A stretch of 39,524 nt of DNA from B10-G9 sp964627755 (GTDB lineage: Bacteria; Chloroflexota; Anaerolineae; Anaerolineales; UBA11858), in assembly GCA_964627755.1 (NCBI GenBank), contig CAZVIH010000106.1, positions 1-39,524 on the forward strand. Reading direction: 5' to 3'. Below, in pieces: positions 16,321-24,152 of this stretch. Positions within the stretch are counted from its first letter, which is position 1. Each line of letters opens with the position of its first letter. A model generated the notes under the pieces. That model made no database searches and was not told where the DNA came from. It worked only from the letters and a program-made list of their open reading frames with translations. Made by a program: the position numbers and the translations under genes.

Positions 16321-17040
16321 TCAGATCACAAGGCCATCTGGAAACCGATTTTCAAAATCCCTGATTAATTCTACGCCCTTACTGACTCCCAGCTGATCCG
16401 CTCCTGCCTTTAAGAAATCAATTGCATCATCCAGGGTATAGATCCCACCTGAGGCTTTTACTTTCATCTTCTGACTAACTGCCGATCTGATCAGGGCAAT
16501 ATCCTCCAGAGTAGCACCGTGGGGATCAGGATTGACCAGACTCAAATACTGGGTTCGAACACCTGTAGATGTTTTCACCATCTGGGCCCCAGCTTTTTCA
16601 ACCAGCCTGCTAGCCCGGATCTTTTCATCTTCTCCCAGCACCCAGGTTTCGATGATCACCTTTACGATCCTACCTTCCGCTTTTTGCACTACAGCTTCGA
16701 TATCCGCCAGAACCAGATTGTCTTTACCTGATTTCAAAGCTCCGATATTCATCACCATATCAATCTGGGTGGCTCCTGCCTGGACACAATAAGCCGTTTC
16801 TAAGGCCTTGGATTCTGCAGGATGGCTGCCAAATGGAAAACCGACGTTTCCGCTGATCTCGATATTCTCATTCCTTAATAGTCTGGCTGTTTGACCTACG
16901 TTGACCGGATTCACACAAACAACTCCCACCCCGCTGGTTTTAGCCATTTCAACAAAGGTTATAACATCCTGTTCCGAGGCAAACTGCTGGCAGAGGCTGA
17001 ATTCGATTCTCTTTTTGAAGTCTTCAATTCTGATATACAT
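16321..17040 (-). CDS. deoC: Deoxyribose-phosphate aldolase (DeoC/DERA family)
   Basis: A 239-aa TIM-barrel class I aldolase that cleaves 2-deoxyribose 5-phosphate to acetaldehyde and glyceraldehyde 3-phosphate. Visible active-site elements are the Asp in QIDMVMNIGALKSG, the Schiff-base Lys at about residue 156 in MVKTSTG, and the second Lys at about 195 in MKVKASGGI. All are family-typical. AGGA lies close before the ATG. It sits between the terminator hairpin at 17078-17101 and the FGGY kinase. Because no nucleoside phosphorylase is nearby and the neighbours are sugar redox enzymes, the true substrate may be another deoxy-sugar phosphate (inference). Confidence 0.93.
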   Translation of the reverse strand: MYIRIEDFKKRIEFSLCQQFASEQDVITFVEMAKTSGVGVVCVNPVNVGQTARLLRNENIEISGNVGFPFGSHPAESKALETAYCVQAGATQIDMVMNIGALKSGKDNLVLADIEAVVQKAEGRIVKVIIETWVLGEDEKIRASRLVEKAGAQMVKTSTGVRTQYLSLVNPDPHGATLEDIALIRSAVSQKMKVKASGGIYTLDDAIDFLKAGADQLGVSKGVELIRDFENRFPDGLVI

Positions 17041-17077
17041 AAGGATCCTATAAAGACATATTTATTAAAAAATCTCA

Positions 17078-17101
17078 CAAACCCCCCTTTCGGGGGGTTT
17101 G
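17078..17101 (-). terminator. Intrinsic terminator with GAAA tetraloop inside the sugar cluster
   Basis: On the minus strand CAAACCCCCC pairs perfectly with GGGGGGTTTG around a GAAA loop. TGAGA and then a run of six T residues follow. It lies between the OYE gene and deoC and would attenuate or separate deoC-kinase expression from the upstream genes. Confidence 0.8.
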
Positions 17102-17125
17102 CAGGTAAATAAGAGATGACCAGAG

Positions 17126-18367
17126 CTAGGTCCTTTTCTCTTTCAGTTTTCCTTCTCTCTTCCGAGCCTCAGAGAGGGCTTTGGCATAAGGTTTTTCATA
17201 GGTTGCGCAGGCGACCGGCATTTGCCTGATCAGCAGCTCAACACAGTTATCACAAACATTACACCACCGGATCTCGTCTTCCCTACCCTCTTTAAGTTTT
17301 ATAGGAAGTTCGCTATCTGCCAGGGACTGGCGGCCAATAGCAACCAGATCCACATAACCGTCGCTGATGTTCTTATTGGCCCAATGAACAAAGGTGGTCT
17401 CTTCGGGTTTTACCGCATGATACTTAAGCCTGCCATCTGCATAGATCGAGTATGCTGATCCGATCACTGCCGTCTCAGGCTTAACAGCATCCCGGATCAC
17501 TTTCTGGAAAGTAAAATGCAGGTAGCCATAATCCGGCATGGCCTTGTCAGGTTGGGTCAGGGCCAGAGTAATGGATGGGCTTCCGGCAGACTGCAGGATA
17601 TACTTACCTCCCCGCTCTTCTAGGCCCTGGCACATTTTCTGGATCTCACTGAAATCTAACACCGGAGTGTCCGGGCCAGCAGTGCCCATCCCTCCCGGGA
17701 AACCTTCCCAGACTGAAATTTTGGAACCAACGATAAAATTGGGGTCATTGATCTCTTTATCGATCCTTTCATAAATCTCATAGGCAAAGCGCATGCGATC
17801 TTCAAAAGCGCCGCCGTATTTCCAATCTCGATCATTATAAGGACGGCAGAATTGGGAGCCCAGGTAGCCATGGCAGAGTTTGACATCAACCCCGTCAGCA
17901 CCGGCGTCATGGGCAACCTTGGCTGAGGTGACGAATTTATCGATGATGACTTCCACTTCCTTTTCCGTAAGCAAATCTCCACCAAATCCTGGCAGCGGTT
18001 TAACACATACCTTGCGGGAAAATTCAGCATTGCCTAACTCACCGTTGTGGGTCAGCTGAATGAAGAGCAGAGGCTCATCATTTTCCTGTCGAAGGGTTTT
18101 GATCAATTTGGATAAGGGTTCCTGGTTGTCCCGAGTGCCGATGAGCTGGTTGATGCGTCCTTTGGATTCATCGACCACGCTGATGGCTTCCATAAAGATC
18201 ACACCAGCTCCGCCCCTGAAAGCTTTTTTGTACCTTTCGTAGGTCAGGTCAGTGGGATTCCCCTGGTCATCAGCGTCATTACACTCCATGGCATTGAGGG
18301 CAATGCGATTGGTGGAGGTCTTGGGGCCAATTTTAAATTCCTGGAATAAAGGTGTATCTACGCTCAT
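17126..18367 (-). CDS. OYE-family NADH:flavin oxidoreductase with C-terminal Cys cluster
   Basis: The product is 413 aa. It is an FMN-binding TIM barrel related to Old Yellow Enzyme and 2,4-dienoyl-CoA reductase, with FIQLTHNGELG, GADGVDVKLCHGYLGSQFCRP, YGGAFEDRMRFAYEI and a phosphate-binding VAIGRQSLAD near the end. The usual His-x-x-His/Asn active-site pair reads Lys-x-x-His. A C-terminal cluster CNVCDNC plus a fourth Cys 12 residues later resembles the 4Fe-4S site of dienoyl-CoA reductase. The FAD/NAD domains of that enzyme are absent. The natural reaction is probably reduction of a C=C bond conjugated to a carbonyl. AGGAGGGG before the ATG is a strong ribosome site. A terminator follows the gene. 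Confidence 0.88.
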   Translation of the reverse strand: MSVDTPLFQEFKIGPKTSTNRIALNAMECNDADDQGNPTDLTYERYKKAFRGGAGVIFMEAISVVDESKGRINQLIGTRDNQEPLSKLIKTLRQENDEPLLFIQLTHNGELGNAEFSRKVCVKPLPGFGGDLLTEKEVEVIIDKFVTSAKVAHDAGADGVDVKLCHGYLGSQFCRPYNDRDWKYGGAFEDRMRFAYEIYERIDKEINDPNFIVGSKISVWEGFPGGMGTAGPDTPVLDFSEIQKMCQGLEERGGKYILQSAGSPSITLALTQPDKAMPDYGYLHFTFQKVIRDAVKPETAVIGSAYSIYADGRLKYHAVKPEETTFVHWANKNISDGYVDLVAIGRQSLADSELPIKLKEGREDEIRWCNVCDNCVELLIRQMPVACATYEKPYAKALSEARKREGKLKEKRT

Positions 18368-18465
18368 AGTTCCCCTCCTGGGGTATTATTGTCACTCAAC
18401 TTAGTAAAATCTCCCCTGCGGCCAAATTTAATCGGCTCTCATGGGAAAGGATTATTCGTTAATCG

Positions 18466-19434
18466 TTAATCGAATAATTTGTCGCCCCGACCTTCGTACC
18501 TGCCCTTGATGATCAAAGGCCTCAGATATGCGATGGTCTTTTCTATGCCATCTTCCCGACTCATGACCACGTCCTCATGTTCATAACTGACCACATAATC
18601 ATAACCAACCAGGGCAAGTTCGGTCATAACTCTTTTCCAGGGCACAGAACCCCATCCCGGAATCCTGAACCTGAAGCCTCGGTCAATCCGGTCCCATGGA
18701 CCTGTGGGCTGAAGGCCGGAGCGCTTGACATTATGTTCCACGATCTCACCGTCCTTGGCGTGCACATGGAAGATGCGATCACCCAGCTCTTGAACAAAGA
18801 TCACCGGATCGATGCCCTGCAAGATGATATTGGCGGGGTCAAAGTTGAAACCCCAGGCTTTATGACCATCGAGCAGCTCAACACTTTTATGGGCAGTTTC
18901 GATGTTATATACATATTCATTGGGATGAGGCTCATGAGCAAATTTGACACCCTGTTTCTCAAAGACATCCAGGATCTCTCCCCAACGATCCACAAAATCC
19001 TTCCCCATTTCATCCCAACCTTGAGGATACGGAAACGGGAACCATCGGGAGAAACGCTCACAACCGATAAAACCGCACACAACTGGAACTTCCAGGGCGT
19101 TGGCGGCTTCAGCTGTCCTTTTCATCCTCTCAATCCCGAACTTGATCTTCTCTTCTGGTGTACCCTTGTAGAGGCCGTCCGTATCAACAGTGTGAGGGCC
19201 AAGAACAAGCTGGCTGTCAGTATGGTTGCTGAGGGCCGAAATTGGAATATCATATTTCTTAACCAGATCCTTGATCTTCTTCCCCCCATCCTTTAGGACT
19301 TCTTCAATATCACAATGGGGGTTGCCATAAAAAACCGGCAGCTCAGCCATCTCGTACCCGTAGTCGGCCATCATCTTAAAGACCTTATCCAGGTCTGTAT
19401 CCATATAATTGGCAGTAAACATTCCTATTTTCAT
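18466..19434 (-). CDS. Sugar phosphate isomerase/epimerase-type TIM barrel
   Basis: The product is about 322 aa and belongs to the xylose-isomerase-like TIM-barrel superfamily. It starts KIGMFTANYMDTDLDKVF. Probable divalent-metal ligands are the Glu/His in KFAHEPHPNEYVY, the Asp in GFNFDPANI, the His/Asp in FHVHAKDGE and the Glu in VVSYEHED. Relatives isomerise or epimerise keto-sugars, or act as lyases on 3-keto-glycosides. The frame is open to 19494, but GGAG is well placed before ATG 19434 and the domain starts there. It lies 32 nt after the Gfo/Idh/MocA gene, a pairing widely seen in sugar and inositol catabolism. Confidence 0.88.
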   Translation of the reverse strand: MKIGMFTANYMDTDLDKVFKMMADYGYEMAELPVFYGNPHCDIEEVLKDGGKKIKDLVKKYDIPISALSNHTDSQLVLGPHTVDTDGLYKGTPEEKIKFGIERMKRTAEAANALEVPVVCGFIGCERFSRWFPFPYPQGWDEMGKDFVDRWGEILDVFEKQGVKFAHEPHPNEYVYNIETAHKSVELLDGHKAWGFNFDPANIILQGIDPVIFVQELGDRIFHVHAKDGEIVEHNVKRSGLQPTGPWDRIDRGFRFRIPGWGSVPWKRVMTELALVGYDYVVSYEHEDVVMSREDGIEKTIAYLRPLIIKGRYEGRGDKLFD

Positions 19435-19466
19435 TGTCTTCTCCAGTTTTAATAAGATTTGGCGAA

Positions 19467-20657
19467 TTAGATCTGATCCATGGGGATCCAGCATTTTTCC
19501 TGATTGGATAGTTCCAGGGCAGTCAACAATCGCTGGACTTCCAGGCCGTCGTCAAAGTTCGCGCCCCAGGGCGCAACATCGATATCATTGGCAATAGAAT
19601 TCACGAAGTGGAAAATGGTATGGCAGTGGTGGTGCTCCCAGCCAAGCATGTGTCCCGGGGGCCACCAGTTTTTGATCCAGTCATGCACCTCGGCCTCCGT
19701 AACCAGGATGGTCCTGAAACCCTGGGTCTCGAGCGGATCATCCAGAGAGAAATACTGCAAGATATTATTCTCTGTCAGCTCAAACTGGATCGCTCCACGG
19801 CTTCCATAGACTTCGATCTGCCAGAGTGATTTTCGTCCAGTGGCAAAACGGGTTGCCTCGATCGTGCCCAATCCTCCATTATTAAATCGGAACATACCAA
19901 GTGAGGCATCATCAACAGTCACGGGACCTTTTTCAGCACCGCCTTTACCAGAAAGGCCAGATGCTTCCAGCGGAATGGGGCGTTCTTTGATAAAAGTTTC
20001 CGTAACACCACTGACCTCTGTAATTTCCAATCCAGTCAGAAAACGAGCCATGTCCAGACTGTGAGCGTTAAGGTCACCCAGCACTCCAGAACCTGCTACA
20101 CTTTTATCCATCCGCCAAGCCAAGGGAAACTCAGGATTGATCAACCAATCTTGCAGGAAGGCGGCCCGGAAATGGTAGATCTCACCTATCTTTCCCTGTT
20201 CGATCAGCCTTTTTGCCAGCAGTACAGCCGGGGAGAATCTATTGCTGAAAGACACCATGCTCTTCACACCATGTTTGGCTGCTTTTTTGGCTGCCTCAGC
20301 CATCTGTCTGGCTTCTGCGAGGTTCAGGGCAAGTGGTTTTTCGACAATAGTATGTTTGCCAGCCTCCAGGGCAGCAATGCAGGGTTCGGCATGGACATTA
20401 TTCGGTCCATTATTATCAAATAAATGGATTTCCGGATCTTCGATGAGCTTTTTCCAGTCAGTGGTGCCGTACTGGTATCCATAACGCCGGGCGTTTTCTT
20501 GAACAGCGCTTTCATTCCGACCGCAGATGCCTTTTAACACGGGAATAGCTGGTGGTGGGTAAAATATATAAGGAAGTTTCTTATATGCATTAGTATGAGC
20601 TTTGCCCATAAAGGCGTAACCCAGCATCCCCACACCCAGTTCTTTTACATCCGCCAT
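19467..20657 (-). CDS. Gfo/Idh/MocA family NAD(P)-dependent sugar dehydrogenase
   Basis: The product is 396 aa. The N-terminal Rossmann fold starts ELGVGMLGYAFMGKAHTNAY. The family EKP motif appears as HTIVEKPLALN. The substrate domain has the catalytic pattern GDLNAHSLDMARFLTG. Family members oxidise or reduce hydroxyls of sugars, glycosides, inositol and anhydro-sugars such as levoglucosan. The FMGKAHTNAY start resembles the glycoside/anhydrosugar dehydrogenases more than the small inositol type, but I cannot fix the substrate. AAAGGAGAG is well placed before the ATG. It is the first gene of the minus-strand cluster running to the FGGY kinase. Confidence 0.92.
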   Translation of the reverse strand: MADVKELGVGMLGYAFMGKAHTNAYKKLPYIFYPPPAIPVLKGICGRNESAVQENARRYGYQYGTTDWKKLIEDPEIHLFDNNGPNNVHAEPCIAALEAGKHTIVEKPLALNLAEARQMAEAAKKAAKHGVKSMVSFSNRFSPAVLLAKRLIEQGKIGEIYHFRAAFLQDWLINPEFPLAWRMDKSVAGSGVLGDLNAHSLDMARFLTGLEITEVSGVTETFIKERPIPLEASGLSGKGGAEKGPVTVDDASLGMFRFNNGGLGTIEATRFATGRKSLWQIEVYGSRGAIQFELTENNILQYFSLDDPLETQGFRTILVTEAEVHDWIKNWWPPGHMLGWEHHHCHTIFHFVNSIANDIDVAPWGANFDDGLEVQRLLTALELSNQEKCWIPMDQI

Positions 20658-20858
20658 TTCTCTCTCCTTTGGATTCTATTTGATGGAAGTATCTGATGAT
20701 CAGGTTCAGGAATTCAAGATGATCATTTGTGGAAAATCCCTCTTTCATTCACCTGACTGATCCAGTTGATGGTTTTAATCTCTGTCATGATCCCTCTGCA
20801 AACATGGTACACGCCATTCACAGCAGGTATTCAAGCGCCTAGCTCATCAGAAGGAAAT

Positions 20859-20891
20859 AACAATGTTTAAAGAGGAGCCCGGAACATTGTT
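20859..20891. promoter_or_regulatory. Inverted repeat upstream of the sugar cluster
   Basis: AACAATGTT (20859-20867) and AACATTGTT (20883-20891) are exact reverse complements with a 15-bp spacer. The right arm sits in its own near-perfect palindrome GGAACATTGTTCC (20881-20893). It is a candidate operator for the cluster. No regulator gene is adjacent. Confidence 0.4.
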
Positions 20892-21059
20892 CCAATTATT
20901 ACTTAGAGTAATGTTGTTATCCTGTAATTACAACTATATACAAATCATATTCAGATAGAGTTCCATTGTCAATATGGGGAGGGATAGAAAGTGACTTTTG
21001 TCAGTGCCTGAGCAACACTGAAAAAACAATTTTGATAATCTCGGTCCCTTAAAATAACA

Positions 21060-21090
21060 ATTCGGGCTGGGAGTATCTCCCAACCCGAAT
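21060..21090 (-). terminator. Terminator of the ftsZ operon
   Basis: Positions 21060-21073 and 21077-21090 form a 14-bp stem with one G-T pair and a 3-nt loop. On the minus strand a T-rich tract (TGTTATTTT) follows. It lies 22 nt after the last gene of the operon. Confidence 0.8.
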
Positions 21091-21111
21091 GATCATTCAT
21101 TTCCCAAAGGA

Positions 21112-21318
21112 TTACTTGAATAAAATGGCCAGCCAACCCAATGCAACTCCCAGGGGAAAGCCCAGGATTGATAATACCAGGTAGGGTGTGGCCTCTTCCC
21201 TCATTTCCCAGATCTGCGTGACTTTAGGCAATACCTCGCGGATCCATTGGGATTCATCCATCACACGGATGTGAAAGTTCCACCAATTATATTCAATGCG
21301 TTCCAGAACAGCTTTCAT
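21112..21318 (-). CDS. Small single-pass membrane protein of the ftsZ operon
   Basis: The product is 68 aa. A soluble amphipathic N-terminal part rich in Trp (IEYNWWNFHIRVMDESQWIREVLP) is followed by one C-terminal membrane helix (YLVLSILGFPLGVALGWLAILF). No family was recognised. GGAG lies 8 nt before the ATG and the gene starts 14 nt after the preceding small gene, so it is co-transcribed with ftsZ. By position it could be a membrane tether or modulator of the division machinery, but this is inference only. A strong terminator follows. Confidence 0.65.
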   Translation of the reverse strand: MKAVLERIEYNWWNFHIRVMDESQWIREVLPKVTQIWEMREEATPYLVLSILGFPLGVALGWLAILFK

Positions 21319-21332
21319 GGTCTTTACTCCGT

Positions 21333-21584
21333 CTATTTTGAGGTGGAGATCTTTTTGATCTTCCCGTTTTCGTCCGCTACCGCCCGCACAATGCGGTTGA
21401 TCTTCTTTCCACCCGGACCCGAGACTGATTTTGAATAAACCAGCAAAGTATCTGAGGAGCTATCCCCTTTTCGGGGGGTGATCCTGGGTTTTATGCCTTT
21501 CAGATCAGGATGTTTTTTATATACTTCTTCCGAGATGTGGTCAATCAGTTTGGCTTTCACAGCTGCAGCTCCTTTCCGGATCAA
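21333..21584 (-). CDS. Small basic hypothetical protein coupled to ftsZ
   Basis: The product is 83 aa, basic, without signal or membrane segment. It has an N-terminal helix (AAAVKAKLIDHISEEVYKKHP) and then short strand-like segments with a Gly/Ser-rich linker (TLLVYSKSVSGPGGKKINRIVRAVADENGKIKKIS). I do not recognise a family. Its ATG overlaps the ftsZ stop by 4 nt (ATGA), indicating translational coupling to ftsZ. Its role is unknown. The fixed spacing with the next 68-aa gene suggests that both belong to one conserved division-related unit. Confidence 0.65.
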   Translation of the reverse strand: MIRKGAAAVKAKLIDHISEEVYKKHPDLKGIKPRITPRKGDSSSDTLLVYSKSVSGPGGKKINRIVRAVADENGKIKKISTSK

Positions 21585-22762
21585 TCACCTAATGAGATAT
21601 TGGAGTATGCCCGGCGGCGCATAAAGGCCGGCACATCCAGGGGATCGCGGCCCATATCAAATCGCTCGGCCAATTCCTCTTCTCCATCCCCATCCTGTTT
21701 GACAATTTTGCGCTGGATTGGAGCGGGTATCTCCCGATCCTGACGGGTAAAGGAAGTGAAGACATCCTCAAAGGTGGTCGCTCCCAGCCCGGTGACGATC
21801 AGGTTGACCTGCACCTGGCCCTGCGAGTGGCTGTTTTGAGTGGTGCCAAAGATCAGCTCGGCATCAGGGGGGATCTGCTCCTGCAAATAGTTCAAGGCCT
21901 GACTGATATCCATCAAAGTCAAATCGGTTCCGGATGTGAAGTTCACGATTAATCCCGAGGCATTGGAAAGGGAAATATCTTCCAGCAGCGGATGATAGAG
22001 GGCTTGTTTGACAGCGTTGAGAGCTTTGTCCTGGCCGGATGCCTGGCCGATGCTCATCAGGGCTCCCCCACCCAATTTCATAACCCGCTCAATATGGGCA
22101 AAATCAACGTTGATCACACCGGGTTGGGTGATCAGTTCAGTAATGCTCTGCACCGCCTGGCGTAAAACATCATCCGCCAGATGGAACGCTTCCGATAAAG
22201 TGGCCTTTTCAGACACAGTTTGTAAAAGGCGCTCGTTAGGGATGGTGATCAAGGTGTTGACATGGGGCTGCAATTTTGAGAGACCTTCAGCAGCGTTCTT
22301 CTGTCGTCCACCAACCTCAAATCCGAAAGGTTTAGTGACTACGGCAATGGTAATAATACCCATTTCCTTGGCAACCTGGGCTGCTACAGGGATGGATCCA
22401 GTTCCCGTGCCGCCGCCCATACCCGCAGTCAGAAAGACCATGTCGGCCCCTTCCAGAGCCATAGCGATATCACCTTTGCTTTCCAGGGCAGCGGCTTCCC
22501 CCACACTGGGATCTCCACCGGCGCCCAGGCCGCGGGTCAGTTCAGGACCAAGCTGAAGTTTAACGGGTGCATGGCTGAATGCCATGGCCTGGCGGTCGGT
22601 ATTGGCAATGATAAAATTGACCCCAGTTAGCCCAAAATGGATCATGCGGTCAACGGCATTGCTGCCGCCTCCACCCAGACCCATCACTTTAATGACGGGC
22701 ATATAAGGGGGGTTTTCTCCCCAGTCCCTGAGTCTTTGATCTAAAAGATTATCGTTAAACAT
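21581..22762 (-). CDS. ftsZ: Cell division protein FtsZ
   Basis: The product is about 393 aa. It is a tubulin-like GTPase that forms the division ring under the membrane. The nucleotide site is intact: IKVMGLGGGGSNAVDRMI, IIANTDRQAM and the tubulin signature TAGMGGGTGTGSIPV. The T7 loop reads GVINVDFAHIERVM, with His where bacterial FtsZ usually has the second catalytic Asp of NVDFADV. The C-terminal tail ends with DVPAFMRRR, a normal FtsZ feature, then about nine residues. I chose 22762 because GGAGAG precedes it. An extension to 22789 lacks family similarity. It is preceded by a 408-aa gene and overlaps a small gene downstream. Confidence 0.95.
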   Translation of the reverse strand: MFNDNLLDQRLRDWGENPPYMPVIKVMGLGGGGSNAVDRMIHFGLTGVNFIIANTDRQAMAFSHAPVKLQLGPELTRGLGAGGDPSVGEAAALESKGDIAMALEGADMVFLTAGMGGGTGTGSIPVAAQVAKEMGIITIAVVTKPFGFEVGGRQKNAAEGLSKLQPHVNTLITIPNERLLQTVSEKATLSEAFHLADDVLRQAVQSITELITQPGVINVDFAHIERVMKLGGGALMSIGQASGQDKALNAVKQALYHPLLEDISLSNASGLIVNFTSGTDLTLMDISQALNYLQEQIPPDAELIFGTTQNSHSQGQVQVNLIVTGLGATTFEDVFTSFTRQDREIPAPIQRKIVKQDGDGEEELAERFDMGRDPLDVPAFMRRRAYSNISLGD

Positions 22763-22818
22763 AGTGGTCTCTCCTTGCTTTAAACCCATACCTTGGGCAT
22801 TTGTTGATCAGGTAATTC

Positions 22819-24045
22819 TTAGATTGCAGCCAATAATGATGCAATTTTTGTACCATCTCCCTCAACTCGCCGGACCACACAGCCCTGGTTGCGCAGTTGA
22901 TTGATATCAGTTTCCGAAAAATGTTCTTTCCCGCCCACCACTGTCACCTCCCTGGCCTGGAAGGCCTCCTCCAGCGAGAATCCCACTGTTGGACGGTGGC
23001 GCTTGATAAAGGGCCGGGTGATATTCAAATGCCAATCCGCTACCCCCCACTCAAAGCTGGGCAGCAGTAAATAATGGGCAATCCGGAAATCAGCAGCAGA
23101 CTTGGCTCTCGGCTGATTTTCATCTTCATTGCTGAAAGCGATCACTACTGGTTTTGGTGATCCTTCCGGGCTGAACCAGCTGGATTCATCTAATCCAGTT
23201 AACGTTTGAAAAGCACCCCCAATCACTTCTTCCGGAAGAGGTTTGATTCCTTCTAGCTCCTGGCGGGCAATCAAACGGGCTCCATTAATCAGGTATTCAG
23301 TCAGATCTTCGCCTTCAGGCGCTGGTCCCTGCACACCAAGCAGCAGGATCGGCAGCCGTTTTTCCAGGACGGTCTCAGAGAGGGTCAGATACCAATCGGC
23401 GATCCGGAACCCCATTTGGTCCTGGGAATCTTCTGGTGTGAAATAGGGCTGGGTCTCTGGCCAGCTCTGCTGTCCGCCAGCACCCCAGGAAAGGGGTTTG
23501 TTATTGATCCGGGCGTAAGCCGAAAGGATCAGGCGGGACATTAATGGTTTTGAAGCCCGGCGTTTAATCCCGTCCAGGGCGCCGCGCAGGAAATTCGTAT
23601 CCCAGTAATCCCCGCCCGGCTCGAGGGGGCCAAAAACCGGCACCAGACCGACAGCCACGGCAGCTTCTGCCAGGGGTAAAAATCCGTCCAGGAAACGTTC
23701 GGTGAGATCCGATTGGGCCCAGGCTTCTGATCCCCAGCTTTCCTGCTGATTGGCTTTGTCAAAGAGGATGACGTATTTTACGCCCCAGCGTTTGTAATTC
23801 TCAAAGAACAGCAGCATCTCTTCCACCGCCGGCAGATCATGGGGTGTGATCTGAAAATGCAAAACCGGTTCAATGGCTTCCATTTTCAGGGTGGCGATGA
23901 ATTCCTCCGGGATGGCCCTATTCGTGGGAGCAGTTAATACAATCCAGGAGGCATCCAGCTGTTTAAGACGCGGCAGCCACTGCCCCAGATCTTTGCCGGA
24001 GTAGTGTTCGCTGTCGGATCGATAGTGAAAACCAACTTTTTCCAT
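22819..24045 (-). CDS. Unrecognised TIM-barrel-like protein upstream of ftsZ
   Basis: The product is 408 aa, soluble, with no signal peptide. Its start, KVGFHYRSDSEHYSGKDLGQWLPRL, and the strands SWIVLTAP, EPVLHFQI, VKYVILFDKAN, LVPVFGPLEPGGDYW, LILSAYARI, LPILLLGVQGPAP and KPVVIAFSNEDE alternate with helices as in a glycosidase-like TIM barrel. Acidic residues follow several strands. I do not recognise a named family and see no clear NEP-type catalytic motif. The last 70 residues look like a separate small domain (REVTVVGGKEHFSETDINQLRNQG). It ends 56 nt before ftsZ on the same strand, so they are probably co-transcribed. Confidence 0.7.
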   Translation of the reverse strand: MEKVGFHYRSDSEHYSGKDLGQWLPRLKQLDASWIVLTAPTNRAIPEEFIATLKMEAIEPVLHFQITPHDLPAVEEMLLFFENYKRWGVKYVILFDKANQQESWGSEAWAQSDLTERFLDGFLPLAEAAVAVGLVPVFGPLEPGGDYWDTNFLRGALDGIKRRASKPLMSRLILSAYARINNKPLSWGAGGQQSWPETQPYFTPEDSQDQMGFRIADWYLTLSETVLEKRLPILLLGVQGPAPEGEDLTEYLINGARLIARQELEGIKPLPEEVIGGAFQTLTGLDESSWFSPEGSPKPVVIAFSNEDENQPRAKSAADFRIAHYLLLPSFEWGVADWHLNITRPFIKRHRPTVGFSLEEAFQAREVTVVGGKEHFSETDINQLRNQGCVVRRVEGDGTKIASLLAAI

Positions 24046-24152
24046 AAGGTTTATCTCTTTCTGAATTTTGAGGTATCAATTAGGATGCAAGGTTTATGCC
24101 AGCAGTCCCTGAATTCAAGGGCAATTTCCGGATTATTTCAGAGGATGCTATA

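Larger units (their letters stand above)
20658..21111. other. Regulatory gap upstream of the sugar cluster
   Basis: A gap of about 450 nt separates the ftsZ-operon terminator from the Gfo/Idh/MocA gene. It holds an inverted repeat at 20859-20891 and a possible 21-codon leader ORF on the minus strand (20723-20788: ATG at 20788, AGAGGG just upstream). No convincing -35/-10 pair was found, but the region 20895-20960 is AT-rich. Confidence 0.45.

Noticed and set aside
18577..19296. Plus-strand 239-codon open frame
   Set aside because: Antisense to the well-supported TIM-barrel isomerase, with no recognisable domain.
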